From: Clostridium sp. 1001271st1 H5
GTDB taxonomy: Bacteria > Bacillota > Clostridia > Lachnospirales > Lachnospiraceae
Assembly: GCF_005845215.1 (NCBI RefSeq)
Contig: NZ_SPHO01000008.1
Coordinates: forward strand, 186,001 to 250,000
Direction of reading: 5' to 3'
DNA length: 64,000 nucleotides
In this document: piece after piece, positions 51,006-60,450 of the stretch
Numbering within the stretch: the first letter of the stretch is position 1
Layout of the letters: every line of letters begins with the position of its first letter
Translations under genes and position numbers: made by a program
The notes under the pieces: model-generated
Told to the model about the DNA's origin: nothing
What the model saw: only the letters and a program-made list of their open reading frames with translations
The model's database searches: none

Positions 51006-51875
51006 ATGAACAAACAGCTGAATGCAGTATTCTCAGTTCTGATAAAGGCCCTGACCGCCCTGACCGTGATGGTCCTGGCCTTTGTCATATACTTTATTGT
51101 CAAGGAGGCACTGCCCACATTTGATGAAGTGGCAGTGCCTGATTTCCTGTTAGGCCAGAGATGGATGCCCATCGCCTATACAGGGGAGCCGTCCTTCGGC
51201 ATTTTTAATTTCATAGCGGCTACGCTTTATGTATCCCTGGTGGCAATGGTCCTGGCAGTGACGGTGGGACTGGGAGCCGCCATTTATCTTTCCTGCGTTG
51301 CAACGGAACGGATGCGCGGGATTCTCTATCCCTTTGTAGACCTTTTAGCCGGTATCCCATCGGTGATATACGGTTTTATGGGCCTGACCCTTCTGGTTAA
51401 GTTCTTCATCAAGGCGGGAGTCCACACCGGGTCCTGTGTCCTTGCAGCCGGAATCCTTCTGGCCGTTATGCTGCTTCCGTTTCTGATATCCTCCTGCAGT
51501 GAGACTATGTTAAAGGTGAGGGAACGGTATCAGCCCGCCGCAGATGCCCTGGGCATCTCCAGGTGGCATATGGTGGCTACCATTGTTCTGCCCGGGTCAT
51601 GGAAGAACATACTGCTGTCCATGATACTGGCCATTGGCCGGGCCATGGGGGAGACCATGGCAGTGATGATGGTCATTGGAAATGCAAACCTGTTTCCCTC
51701 CCTTCTTGGCAAGAGCGAGAGCATTGCGGCAGTGATTGCGCTGGAGATGGGAACAGCTGTGGCGGGAAGCACCCATTACCATGCGCTGTACGCGGCCGGG
51801 CTGGTATTGATGCTCTTATTGTTCCTCATTAATTCCGGCATTACCCTGCTGCGCAGCAAGCTGGAGCAGGTTTAA
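51006..51875 (+). CDS. pstC: Phosphate ABC transporter permease PstC
   Basis: 289 residues with six transmembrane helices and the permease coupling motif of the family, ALGISRWHMVATIVLPGSWK. It precedes pstA in the standard order. Confidence 0.93.
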   Translation: MNKQLNAVFSVLIKALTALTVMVLAFVIYFIVKEALPTFDEVAVPDFLLGQRWMPIAYTGEPSFGIFNFIAATLYVSLVAMVLAVTVGLGAAIYLSCVATERMRGILYPFVDLLAGIPSVIYGFMGLTLLVKFFIKAGVHTGSCVLAAGILLAVMLLPFLISSCSETMLKVRERYQPAADALGISRWHMVATIVLPGSWKNILLSMILAIGRAMGETMAVMMVIGNANLFPSLLGKSESIAAVIALEMGTAVAGSTHYHALYAAGLVLMLLLFLINSGITLLRSKLEQV

Positions 51876-51888
51876 AGGAGGGAGAGCC

Positions 51889-52731
51889 ATGCATCTGCGG
51901 GCATCAATTACAAAATTCTGGGCGTATTCCAGTATGATTTTAGTGGCAGGCGTCATATTGTTCCTGTTCGGATATGTTTTTTACCGGGGAGCAGGCACCA
52001 TCAGCTGGGAATTTCTGTCCCAGTCCCCCAGGGGAGCTGTCCTGGGAGAGGAAGGCGGTATCTGGCCAGCCATTGTGGGAAGCCTGTGTTTTACGGCGGC
52101 CGCCATTGTCCTGGGAAGCATTCCGGCTGTTGCCACAGCGCTTTTCATGGTATTTTACTGCAGGGGACGCAGGACGGCGGGATTCATCCGCATGGTTATC
52201 CAGTGCATTTCAGGAATCCCTTCCATTGTCCTGGGCCTGTTTGCTTACAGCTTCCTGGTGCGGGACCTGGCCTGGGGGCGCTGCATCCTGTCCTCGGGCG
52301 TGGCTCTTGCCGTGATGATTCTTCCCTTTATAGAGGTCAGGGCGGAGAAAACATTCCGGGAGCTGCCAAAACAGCTGGTACAGTCCTCCTATGCCCTGGG
52401 CTGTTCCCGGTTTTATACCATATGGAAGATTGTGCTGCCGGCCTGCAAAGGGGAAATCGTGTCAGGCGTAATACTGGGAGGGTGCTATGCCATGGGAGCC
52501 ACTGCCCCCCTTATTTTCACGGGAGCAGTGGCCTATTCCAGCCTGCCGGCCCGGCTTACTGCCCCGGCCATGGCCCTGCCCATGCATCTCTACCTGCTGG
52601 TGGCCCAGGGAGCCACTTCCATGGATGCAGCTTACGGGACAGCCTTTGTCATGATGGCTCTGATTTTAATCAGCAACCTGTTGGCAACCATTTACGCAAG
52701 GAGGAGCCAGAAAAAATGGAACATATCATGA
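51889..52731 (+). CDS. pstA: Phosphate ABC transporter permease PstA
   Basis: 280 residues with six transmembrane helices and the coupling segment ALGCSRFYTIWKIVLPACKG. It overlaps the pstB start by 16 bases. Confidence 0.92.
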   Translation: MHLRASITKFWAYSSMILVAGVILFLFGYVFYRGAGTISWEFLSQSPRGAVLGEEGGIWPAIVGSLCFTAAAIVLGSIPAVATALFMVFYCRGRRTAGFIRMVIQCISGIPSIVLGLFAYSFLVRDLAWGRCILSSGVALAVMILPFIEVRAEKTFRELPKQLVQSSYALGCSRFYTIWKIVLPACKGEIVSGVILGGCYAMGATAPLIFTGAVAYSSLPARLTAPAMALPMHLYLLVAQGATSMDAAYGTAFVMMALILISNLLATIYARRSQKKWNIS

Positions 52732-53465
52732 CGCTTCACAATGTCAGCGCATCCTATGACGGCAGGGAGGTGCTCTCTGATTTGTCCTTAGACATACCGT
52801 CCAACCAGATTACAGCCATCATCGGCCCGTCGGGGTGCGGGAAAACCACTCTTTTGCGGTGTATGAACGGATTGCTGGCGGAGGAAAAGGGCGTGTCTGT
52901 ATCGGGAAGAATTTTACTGGACGGCCAGGAGATAAAATCCATGCAGAAGGATATGCTGCGCCGCAGGGTGGGTCTGGTATTCCAGACACCGGCCCCTTTT
53001 CCGTTTTCCATCTATAAGAACATGGCGTATGCGCCCAGATATTACGGCATCCGGGATAAGGCGTCCCTGGAGGCCCTGGTGAAGGAAAAACTTGAGATGG
53101 CCGGACTTTATGATGAGGTCAGGGACGATTTGGGCAGGAATGCCCTTAAGCTCTCAGGAGGACAGCAGCAAAGGCTTTGTATTGCCAGAGCCCTGACCGT
53201 GGACCCGGAAGTGCTGCTGCTGGACGAACCATGTTCTGCCCTGGATGTTAAGTCTTCTGCCGTGATTGAGGAAATGCTGACAGAGCTTAAGAAACAGTAC
53301 ACCATTGTCATTGTCACCCATAACATTGCCCAGGCCCGCAGGATATCAGATTATGCAGCCTTCCTCTTCGGAGGCCGTCTGGTGGAGTGGGGGAAATCGG
53401 AAGATTTGTTCGGGTGTCCGAAGGAAGAGGAGACAAGGGCATTTCTGGCGGGAATTTACGGATAG
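52716..53465 (+). CDS. pstB: Phosphate ABC transporter ATPase PstB
   Basis: 249 residues: Walker A GPSGCGKTTLLR, signature LSGGQQQRLCIARAL, Walker B VLLLDEPCSALD and the switch His in IVTHN. The ATG at 52716 has AAGGAGGAG nine bases upstream; a much longer in-frame extension to 52086 lies inside pstA and is rejected. No phoU follows. Confidence 0.93.
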   Translation: MEHIMTLHNVSASYDGREVLSDLSLDIPSNQITAIIGPSGCGKTTLLRCMNGLLAEEKGVSVSGRILLDGQEIKSMQKDMLRRRVGLVFQTPAPFPFSIYKNMAYAPRYYGIRDKASLEALVKEKLEMAGLYDEVRDDLGRNALKLSGGQQQRLCIARALTVDPEVLLLDEPCSALDVKSSAVIEEMLTELKKQYTIVIVTHNIAQARRISDYAAFLFGGRLVEWGKSEDLFGCPKEEETRAFLAGIYG

Positions 53466-53496
53466 ATGGATATGGGATACAGGGAGGAGTCAGACT

Positions 53497-53964
53497 GTGA
53501 TTGTAATAGAGATACCTGGGCGGGAGCCCTTGAGAATTGACCATGTGGTTCTGGATTATAACGGGACAGTGGCAGCGGACGGCATGCTGCTGGAGGGAGT
53601 GGGAGAACGTATCAACCGGCTCAAGGAGCAGGTATGCGTGTATGTTCTCACCGCCGATACCTACGGCACGGTGACGCGCCAGTGTGAACCGCTGGGCGTG
53701 ACGGTAAGAACCTTTCCAAGGGAGGGGGCTGCCGGCTGCAAGGAAGAAATCGTAAAAGGACTGGAGGGCGGCGTGGCCTGCCTTGGAAATGGCTTCAACG
53801 ATATACAGATGTTTGACGCGGCCCAGCTGTCCATAGCGGTGCTGGAACAGGAGGGGATGTGCGCCGCCCTGTTGGGCCATGCATCTGTGCTGGTGAACTC
53901 CATTCAGGACGGTCTGGACCTTCTGCTGAAACCGGACCGGCTGCGGGCAACCCTGAGAAGCTGA
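53497..53964 (+). CDS. HAD-superfamily phosphatase
   Basis: 155 residues from a GTG with AGGGAGGAG upstream. HAD motif I is DYNGT with the nucleophile Asp, motif II is a Thr in VYVLTADT, and the late acidic motif is GNGFNDIQMF, typical of small soluble P-type-ATPase-like HAD phosphatases. It is 31 bases behind pstB and likely co-transcribed, so it may release phosphate from a metabolite when phosphate is scarce. Confidence 0.82.
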   Translation: MIVIEIPGREPLRIDHVVLDYNGTVAADGMLLEGVGERINRLKEQVCVYVLTADTYGTVTRQCEPLGVTVRTFPREGAAGCKEEIVKGLEGGVACLGNGFNDIQMFDAAQLSIAVLEQEGMCAALLGHASVLVNSIQDGLDLLLKPDRLRATLRS

Positions 53965-54273
53965 GACATTCCGGGAAACATATAATCAGCGGAAGATTGG
54001 GTTAAACTGAAAGAAATCCAAAAAGTTGCATGGTAAATTATGAAATTTTAGGAAAAGGATAGAAACAGTTTTTTAAGTTTCATTACGGAACCATTAATGT
54101 TGGCCTGGCTGCCTTGACAAAAGGAGCCAGGCTCTTTATGTTAGAGTGTATCACCGGACGCGGTGGGGAAATGCTTGTTTCCCGGGGATGCATGCACATA
54201 CCGGACCCTGGAAATCCAGCTTATACATAAAGAAAACCATACCGAAAAATCAAATAGATGAGGAGATGCAATT
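53965..54273. other. Intergenic region
   Basis: About 309 bases without a gene. It holds the pst terminator (54102-54140) and a small GGGAAA/TTTCCC hairpin near 54166-54183. No convincing promoter for the following lipoprotein was found. Confidence 0.5.
54102..54140 (+). terminator. Terminator downstream of the pst operon
   Basis: An 8-bp stem GCCTGGCT/AGCCAGGC with a 14-base loop is followed by TCTTTATG. Confidence 0.6.
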
Positions 54274-54867
54274 ATGAAAAGAAGATTAGCAGTTTTAGGA
54301 ACAGCCATCATGGCGGCGGCAGCCATCACAGCCTGCGGCGGCAAGGACACCAAGACCACTGCAGCGGCGGAGGTTGTCACCGGCGCGGATACGGCCGGGG
54401 AGACGGAGGAACCGGGGACAGAGGATGCAGGCGCTGCCTCAGACGCTGAAGCCCCCAAGGATTCCCTTGCAGCTGATTCCGGCTCCCAGGAGGCCGCGCT
54501 GCTGGAGGAGGCCGAGGATGTGTCCCATGCAGGGGCGGAACTGGAGCAAAGCGAGATTAAGCCGTTTGCGGAGAAGGTGCAGAAGGCGGTGGCGGATAAG
54601 GATATGGAAGCATTGGCAGGTCTGTGCGCTTATCCGGTCTATGTCTCCCTTGGAGAAGGACAGGGCGAGGAGATTGCTGACGAGGCAGCCTTTATGAAGA
54701 TGGATGCAGACAGGATTTTTACAGAGAGCCTGTTAAAGGAAATCGCGGACACGGATACGGACACGCTGGAACAGTTTGGCGCCGGAGTCATCATGGGCGG
54801 GGAAAACAGCATTATTTTCAACAATGTGGACGGACAGGCAGCCATTACCGGCATTAATCTGAATTAA
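54274..54867 (+). CDS. Hypothetical lipoprotein
   Basis: 197 residues. A signal peptide with lipobox ITAC is followed by an Ala/Glu/Thr-rich linker of about 70 residues and a compact C-terminal domain of about 100 residues (KPFAEKVQKAVADKDMEALAGLC to the end) with an NTF2-like look. AGGAG lies upstream. No catalytic motif is evident. It appears to be a single-gene unit. Confidence 0.7.
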   Translation: MKRRLAVLGTAIMAAAAITACGGKDTKTTAAAEVVTGADTAGETEEPGTEDAGAASDAEAPKDSLAADSGSQEAALLEEAEDVSHAGAELEQSEIKPFAEKVQKAVADKDMEALAGLCAYPVYVSLGEGQGEEIADEAAFMKMDADRIFTESLLKEIADTDTDTLEQFGAGVIMGGENSIIFNNVDGQAAITGINLN

Positions 54868-54955
54868 AATGACACAAGGCAGAATGAAGCATGGCAAAAT
54901 GAAGCCAAGCAGAATGAAGCAAAGTGAAACAGAACAAAATATGAGATGAATTAAC

Positions 54956-54992
54956 AGGGCGTCCTCCTGCCGCAAGGCAGGGCGGCGCCCTT
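54956..54992. terminator. Terminator between convergent genes
   Basis: AGGGCG/CGCCCT outer arms and an inner CTGCC-GCAA-GGCAG hairpin lie between the lipoprotein gene and the minus-strand gene that follows. Confidence 0.55.
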
Positions 54993-54997
54993 TGCAT

Positions 54998-55231
54998 CTA
55001 ATCTTCCAGGGCATCCTTAAGCGCTCCCAGGAATTCCAGGTCGGATTGTTTGACCCGGATGTTGGAAGCAATGGTCTGGCCAGCGCTGGAAGTGACGGTG
55101 ATTTCAATCAGGGTTCCTTCATCCATGACCCCATCCCTGGATGCGGCTTTTACAAATGAAAGCATCTTGGGGTGATTGGCCTTGAATTGGTTCCAGGCTG
55201 GTTTTAATTGAAGAAGATTCATTGGATTCAT
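54998..55231 (-). CDS. Small conserved-looking hypothetical protein
   Basis: 77 residues with a perfect GGAGG site upstream of the ATG. An N-terminal helix (NLLQLKPAWNQFKANHPKML) precedes a beta-rich half (GTLIEITVTSSAGQTIASNIRV, in part TLIEITVTSSAG). The pattern resembles short clostridial proteins of unknown function. No role can be assigned. Confidence 0.6.
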   Translation of the reverse strand: MNPMNLLQLKPAWNQFKANHPKMLSFVKAASRDGVMDEGTLIEITVTSSAGQTIASNIRVKQSDLEFLGALKDALED

Positions 55232-55362
55232 ATGTTTACCTCCTGATACATGTAACGCAGTTACTAGTTTACCACATTTTAAAGGCGGCAGTCCAGTCTG
55301 ATATTTCTCAGTGAATCCCTATTGGGGAATCCGCTTAAAAGGTATCTGCCGGCCGGATGGTC

Positions 55363-55391
55363 TTGTAAAGGATGTCTGGCTCTGGTATTAT
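55363..55391 (+). promoter_or_regulatory. Promoter of sbcDC
   Basis: TTGTAA, a 17-bp spacer and TATTAT, about 125 bases upstream of sbcD. Confidence 0.5.
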
Positions 55392-55518
55392 GGTAAAAGA
55401 TGCGTATCTGTTCGCCCATGGGATTTTTGCCTGCAAGCCTGGATTTTCGTACGGTCAGCGCAGCAAGTGCGCAGACCTGCTGAACAGTTACAAAGATGCA
55501 CCTGAAAGAGGAAGAAAT

Positions 55519-56661
55519 ATGAAGTTCATTCATTTATCAGACCTTCACATCGGAAAACGGGTCAATGGCTTTTCCATGCTGGAGGACCAGAAATATATAT
55601 TGGACCGGATACTTGCCATTGCAGAGGAGGAAAAGCCTGACGGAGTGCTCATAGCCGGGGATGTATATGATAAACCGGTGCCTCCGGCTGAGGCCGTGCA
55701 GGTCTTTGATGCTTTCCTGACCGGATTGGCGGACCGGAGCCTGCCTGTGTTCGTCATCAGCGGCAACCATGACAGCCCGGAGCGTCTGGCCTTCGGAGGG
55801 CAGCTCATGAAGGACAGGAAAGTCTATATGGCGCCTGTGTATGACGGCCATGTGGAGCCGGTCCGCATGGAGGACCAATACGGAAGCCTGTGGGTGTATA
55901 TGCTGCCCTTTGTAAAGCCTGCCGCTGTAAGGAAATGCTACCCGGAGGAAGAGATTGAAACCTTTGACCAGGGGGTCCGCTGCGCGGTGGGTCATATGAC
56001 AGAGAACAGGGAAGGGGAAAATGACCGCAATATCCTGATTGCCCACCAGTTTGTCACTGGTGCGTCCTGCTGCGACTCAGAGGAGCTGTCCATCGGCGGC
56101 CTGGACCAGGTGAGCGCTGATTTGTTCGATTATTTTGATTATGTTGCCATGGGACACATCCATGGGCCGCAGAAGGTGGGAAGAGATACCCTGCGCTATT
56201 GCGGGACACCCCTCAAATATTCATTTTCAGAGGTGAACCACAGGAAGTCCGTGACCGTGGTGGAGCTGCTGGAGAAGGGGAATGTGACGGTGGACACCCG
56301 GCCTCTTAAGCCCCTCCATGATATGCGGGAGCTGAAGGGAAGCTATGAGGAACTGACCAGCCGTGATTTTTATCAGGGCACGGCTGTGGACGATTACCTG
56401 CGCATAACCCTTACGGACGAGGAGGATATACTGGATGCCATAGGAAAGCTGCGCTCCATTTATCCCAATGTGATGAAGCTGGATTACGATAATAAGCGTA
56501 CCAGGCAGGGGCAGGTGGTGGAGGCTGCTGCCAAAGCGGACAAGCCGCCCCTTGTGCTGCTGGAGGAGCTGTACCGGCTTCAAAACAACCAGCCCATGAC
56601 AGAGCAGCAGGCTGACTTTGCCGGGAAACTGATGGAAGAGATATGGGAGGGGAGCAAATGA
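55519..56661 (+). CDS. sbcD: SbcD nuclease subunit (Mre11-type)
   Basis: 380 residues. Metallophosphoesterase motifs are DLHIGK, AGDVYDKP, SGNHDSPERL and GHIHGPQ, in the Mre11/SbcD order. The ATG at 55519 has GAGGAAG upstream. With SbcC it cleaves hairpin DNA and protein-blocked ends. It overlaps sbcC by four bases. Confidence 0.95.
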   Translation: MKFIHLSDLHIGKRVNGFSMLEDQKYILDRILAIAEEEKPDGVLIAGDVYDKPVPPAEAVQVFDAFLTGLADRSLPVFVISGNHDSPERLAFGGQLMKDRKVYMAPVYDGHVEPVRMEDQYGSLWVYMLPFVKPAAVRKCYPEEEIETFDQGVRCAVGHMTENREGENDRNILIAHQFVTGASCCDSEELSIGGLDQVSADLFDYFDYVAMGHIHGPQKVGRDTLRYCGTPLKYSFSEVNHRKSVTVVELLEKGNVTVDTRPLKPLHDMRELKGSYEELTSRDFYQGTAVDDYLRITLTDEEDILDAIGKLRSIYPNVMKLDYDNKRTRQGQVVEAAAKADKPPLVLLEELYRLQNNQPMTEQQADFAGKLMEEIWEGSK

Positions 56662-59594
56662 GGCCGACAGAGTTGATAATATCCGCATTTGGACCATATG
56701 CAGGTGAAGTCACCCTGGACATGGCTTCACTGGGGGACCGGGGCCTTTATCTTATTACAGGGGACACGGGCGCTGGAAAGACTACCCTGTTTGACGCCAT
56801 TGCATTTGCCCTTTACGGCAATGCCAGCGGGGACAGCCGCAAGCCCAGGATGCTGCGGAGCAAATATGCCAGGCCGGATGCCAGGACCTATGTGGAGATG
56901 GCTTTTTTCTACAATGAAAAGGAATACAGGGTGAGGCGCAACCCGGAATACATGAGGGCAAAGCAAAGGGGCGAAGGGGAGACAAGGGAGAAGCCTGACG
57001 CACAGCTTTATATGCCGGACGGCCGGATGGTTACAGGTGATAAGGCGGTAACTGTGGAGGTGGAAGGGCTGCTGGGCCTTAACCGGGAGCAGTTTTCCCA
57101 GATTGCCATGCTGGCCCAGGGCAGTTTTTCCAGGCTTCTGTCAGGACGGACCGAGGACAGGGGCGTCATTTTCCGGGAAATATTTAAGACCAGGCCCTAT
57201 CAGCTGTTCCAGGAAAAGTTAAAGGACCGGGCCAGGAGCCTGTATGGCCGGTACGCGGACAGCAGGAAGAGCATGGAACAGTATGCCGGGGGAGTGATTG
57301 CGGATGGACAGGATGAGGAACTTAAGCTTCGGTGGAATGAGGTGCCCCAGGGGAGCCTGGAAGCCCTTTTGGAGGTGCTGGACCAGCTGATTGCGGCAGA
57401 TGAAGCGCGGCAGCAGGAGGAAGACAAGGGACTGGCCCTTGTCCGGGATGAGATGGCTGCCCTGGGAATGGACCTGGGAAAGCTTAAGGGTGATGCGGCG
57501 GTCTGCCGGGATATGGCTGCGGCCGCGGATATCCTCAGGGAAAATACTCCGGTTCTGGAACAGGCAAAGGTCCGGTATGAGCTGGAGAAAGAACGCCAGG
57601 CTGACAGGGACGGGCTTATTGGCTCTGTTACCAGGATGGAAGAAAATCTGAAAGCCTATGACCGTTATGATGCATTGCAGGAGAGCCTGAAGGCATGCAG
57701 GATGGAATCAGGGAAGCTTGTCAGCAGGCTGGAACAGGCAGCCCTGGAGGAAAGGCAGTGGAAGGAGCGGATTGACAGCGACGAGAAGACCCTGGAAACC
57801 CTTCGCCAGGCAGGAGAAGCGTATCAGGCAGCCCTGACAGCAGGAGAGAGGCTGCAGGAATACGGTGCGCGCATTGGGCTGCTGGCAGGAGAACTGGAGG
57901 AATACGGGCAGGAGAGAGAAAAGCTTGAGGCAGCCAGGGAGCGTTACAGGGCAGCGGATGAGGAGCGCCGGAAGGCGGATGATGCCTACCGGGACATGTA
58001 TCAAAGGTTCCTGGATAATCAGGCGGGAATCCTGGCTTCACGGCTCATACAGGGCGAGCCCTGTCCTGTATGCGGCTCCGTCTCCCACCCGTCGCCTGCC
58101 CGGTATCTGGAGGACGGAACAGAGGCGTCCAAGGACAAGGTAGACCGGCTTAAGGCCATTGCAGTGGAAAAGGACCAGGCAGCTGCCGGGCTCAGCCTGG
58201 AGGCTGGCAGGCTGGCAGGAAGTCTGGATGCCCGCTATGAAAGGATGAAGCAGCAGATTGATACTGAGGTAGCTGCCTGGAAGGAGGATTGGCAGCAGAG
58301 GATTCGCCAGGCGGAAACCCGGGCAGAGGCATTGGCCCTGGAGACAGGGGATGTCCGCCGGGGGCGAAGGGTTTTTCTGGAGCAGTGGGAACAGATGATG
58401 GGGCGGCTGAAGGACCAGCTGGAGCGCCAGGCTGCTGCCCAGAAGGATAAAATTCAGGAGCTGAAGAAGAAAAAGGAATATAAGGAGGCCATTGAGGGCA
58501 GAAGGGCTTCAGGCCGCCAGTCCCTGGAAGCTGCCTCGGAAAGGAAACACCAGGTCCAGAGAATGCTGGCGGAGAACCAGGCAAAGGAGAGGGAGCTGGT
58601 AAGCCGCCTTAAGGAGACGGAATCCGCCCTGCCCTATGAGGACAGGAAGGCTGCCCAGGCAGAGCTGGCGGAGAAGAAGGCTCTTCTGTCCGCACTGGAA
58701 CGGGCGTTTAAGGAGGCGGAGGAATCCTTCAACCGTGTAAGCCGCAGGGTGTCGGACGCACAGGCCCGGATGGAGGCGCTGCGGGGACAGACAGCGGAGG
58801 CGGAAAAGGCGGACGGCTTGGATTTCCGGACAGCCATGGACCGACTGGAAGCCCGGATGCAGGAAAACCGGCAGCGCCAGTCAGAGGCAAGGGAAAGGCT
58901 GACGTGCCTGGAACAGGAAATGAGCAGGCTCCACCACAGGCTGGAAACCAACCGGATGGCCAGGGAACGCATTGCAGAACAGAAGGCGTCCATGGAAGAA
59001 ATACAAAAGGAGTGGACATGGGTCAAGGCGCTTTCTGATACAGCGGCAGGAGAAGTGGGGGGCAAGGAGAAAATCACCCTGGAGACCTACGCGCAGATGG
59101 CATATTTTGAACGTATCATTGCCAGGGCAAACACCCGGTTTATGGTTATGAGCGGAGGACAGTACGAGCTGAAGCGGTGTACGGAGGAGGACAACCGGGG
59201 AAAGAACGGGCTGGGGTTAAATGTCATCGACCACTACAATGGAACGGAGCGCAGCGTCAAAACGCTGTCGGGCGGGGAATCCTTCCAGGCGTCCCTGTCC
59301 CTGGCACTGGGCCTGTCGGATGAGATACAGTCAGCAGCAGGGGGAATCCGCCTGGATACCCTTTTTGTGGACGAGGGATTCGGATCCCTGGATGAGGACA
59401 CCCTGAACCTGGCCATGAAGTCCCTGGGGGACCTGGCGGAGGGAAGGCGTCTGGTAGGTATTATCTCCCACGTGGGGGAGCTGAAGGAACGGATTGAACG
59501 GCAGATTATTGTGGTTAAGGACAAGACCGGCGGAAGCAGGGCATATATTGAACCGGCTGTATTGACTGAAACAGCTGCTGCCGGAATAGAATAG
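56658..59594 (+). CDS. sbcC: SbcC ATPase subunit (Rad50-type)
   Basis: 978 residues. Walker A GDTGAGKTTLFD near the N-terminus, two long coiled-coil arms, a zinc hook CPVC near residue 467 at their apex, the signature LSGGESFQASL and Walker B LDTLFVDEGFGSLDED near the C-terminus. The ATG at 56658 overlaps the sbcD stop as ATGA. It forms the SbcCD DNA-repair complex. Confidence 0.95.
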   Translation: MRPTELIISAFGPYAGEVTLDMASLGDRGLYLITGDTGAGKTTLFDAIAFALYGNASGDSRKPRMLRSKYARPDARTYVEMAFFYNEKEYRVRRNPEYMRAKQRGEGETREKPDAQLYMPDGRMVTGDKAVTVEVEGLLGLNREQFSQIAMLAQGSFSRLLSGRTEDRGVIFREIFKTRPYQLFQEKLKDRARSLYGRYADSRKSMEQYAGGVIADGQDEELKLRWNEVPQGSLEALLEVLDQLIAADEARQQEEDKGLALVRDEMAALGMDLGKLKGDAAVCRDMAAAADILRENTPVLEQAKVRYELEKERQADRDGLIGSVTRMEENLKAYDRYDALQESLKACRMESGKLVSRLEQAALEERQWKERIDSDEKTLETLRQAGEAYQAALTAGERLQEYGARIGLLAGELEEYGQEREKLEAARERYRAADEERRKADDAYRDMYQRFLDNQAGILASRLIQGEPCPVCGSVSHPSPARYLEDGTEASKDKVDRLKAIAVEKDQAAAGLSLEAGRLAGSLDARYERMKQQIDTEVAAWKEDWQQRIRQAETRAEALALETGDVRRGRRVFLEQWEQMMGRLKDQLERQAAAQKDKIQELKKKKEYKEAIEGRRASGRQSLEAASERKHQVQRMLAENQAKERELVSRLKETESALPYEDRKAAQAELAEKKALLSALERAFKEAEESFNRVSRRVSDAQARMEALRGQTAEAEKADGLDFRTAMDRLEARMQENRQRQSEARERLTCLEQEMSRLHHRLETNRMARERIAEQKASMEEIQKEWTWVKALSDTAAGEVGGKEKITLETYAQMAYFERIIARANTRFMVMSGGQYELKRCTEEDNRGKNGLGLNVIDHYNGTERSVKTLSGGESFQASLSLALGLSDEIQSAAGGIRLDTLFVDEGFGSLDEDTLNLAMKSLGDLAEGRRLVGIISHVGELKERIERQIIVVKDKTGGSRAYIEPAVLTETAAAGIE

Positions 59595-59660
59595 GGATAA
59601 AAGTACGGATAAAAGATGGATAAAAAACAGATAGACGCAGACGGACGCGGATAAAAAACC
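59594..59660 (+). repeat. Short GGATAAAA repeats after sbcC
   Basis: Four imperfectly spaced copies of GGATAAAA occur between sbcC and the next gene. No function is evident. Confidence 0.6.
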
Positions 59661-59687
59661 AATAAGGACAGGGGTAAGGAGGACCAG

Positions 59688-60152
59688 ATGAGAAGAAAGG
59701 ACAGGGAAATCAGGGATACATACGGTGTAAGGGAAATCATAGGGGAGTGCGACTGCTGCAGGCTGGCTTTTTCCGATGGAAAAGGCGCCTATATTGTTCC
59801 TCTCAGCTTTGGTTACGATGAGGAGGAAAACGCGCTCTATTTTCACGGGGCGGCAGAGGGAAAGAAGATAGACCTGGTCAGGCGGAATGGGTATGCAGGG
59901 TTTGAGATGGACACGGCCCATGGCCTGACGGAGGCGGAACAGGCCTGCGGATATTCCTTCCGGTACAGAAGCGTGGTGGGGGAAGGGAGCATACGGGTGG
60001 TGGAAGGGGCGGATGAAAAGAAAAAGGGCCTGAACTGCATCATGGGCCACATGTCGGGAAAGGACAGCTGGGAGTACCCGGAAGCCATGCTGGAGAGAAC
60101 CGCGGTGCTGCGCCTGGATGTGGAGCAGATGTGTGGAAAAGAGCATATTTAA
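59688..60152 (+). CDS. Pyridoxamine-5'-phosphate-oxidase-like FMN-binding protein (NimA-like)
   Basis: 154 residues of split-barrel fold. The segment ALYFHGAAEGKKIDLVRRN matches the conserved region of NimA-type flavin proteins, including the His before GAAEGKK. Such proteins bind FMN; some reduce nitroimidazoles, many have unknown substrates. Resistance should not be inferred from sequence alone. Confidence 0.8.
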   Translation: MRRKDREIRDTYGVREIIGECDCCRLAFSDGKGAYIVPLSFGYDEEENALYFHGAAEGKKIDLVRRNGYAGFEMDTAHGLTEAEQACGYSFRYRSVVGEGSIRVVEGADEKKKGLNCIMGHMSGKDSWEYPEAMLERTAVLRLDVEQMCGKEHI

Positions 60153-60177
60153 AAGGTTGTGACAAAGGAGGAAGGAT

Positions 60178-60432
60178 ATGTTTGAGTCAAGATGCGGGGT
60201 CCGCTGTAATCAGTGTGAAAGAAAGGAAGCAGTCCGCTGCACGGGCTGCGTGACCATGGAAAAACCCTTCTGGGGCGGTGAGTGCGGGGTGAAATCCTGC
60301 TGTGAGGCCAGGGGGCTGGACCACTGCGGGAAATGTCCGGATTTCCCCTGTGAGATGGAGGCGGCCATGGGAACGGATATGGGCTTTGACCCGGAGCCAA
60401 GGTTAAACCAGTGCAGGGAATGGGCAAAATAA
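60178..60432 (+). CDS. Cysteine-rich DUF3795-type protein
   Basis: 84 residues with twelve or so cysteines in pairs (CGVRCNQC, CTGC, CGVKSCC, CGKCPDFPC), the DUF3795 pattern, probably binding zinc or an Fe-S cluster. AAGGAGGA lies upstream of the ATG. Its function is unknown. Confidence 0.75.
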   Translation: MFESRCGVRCNQCERKEAVRCTGCVTMEKPFWGGECGVKSCCEARGLDHCGKCPDFPCEMEAAMGTDMGFDPEPRLNQCREWAK

Positions 60433-60450
60433 AATCACCATGGAGGGCAT

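Noticed and set aside
52086..52715. A 459-residue pstB with a long N-terminal extension
   Set aside because: The extension lies inside pstA in another frame; the ATG at 52716 has a strong ribosome binding site and gives a normal-length PstB.
55279..55533. Short frames on both strands upstream of sbcD
   Set aside because: They lack ribosome binding sites and overlap the sbcDC promoter and leader.
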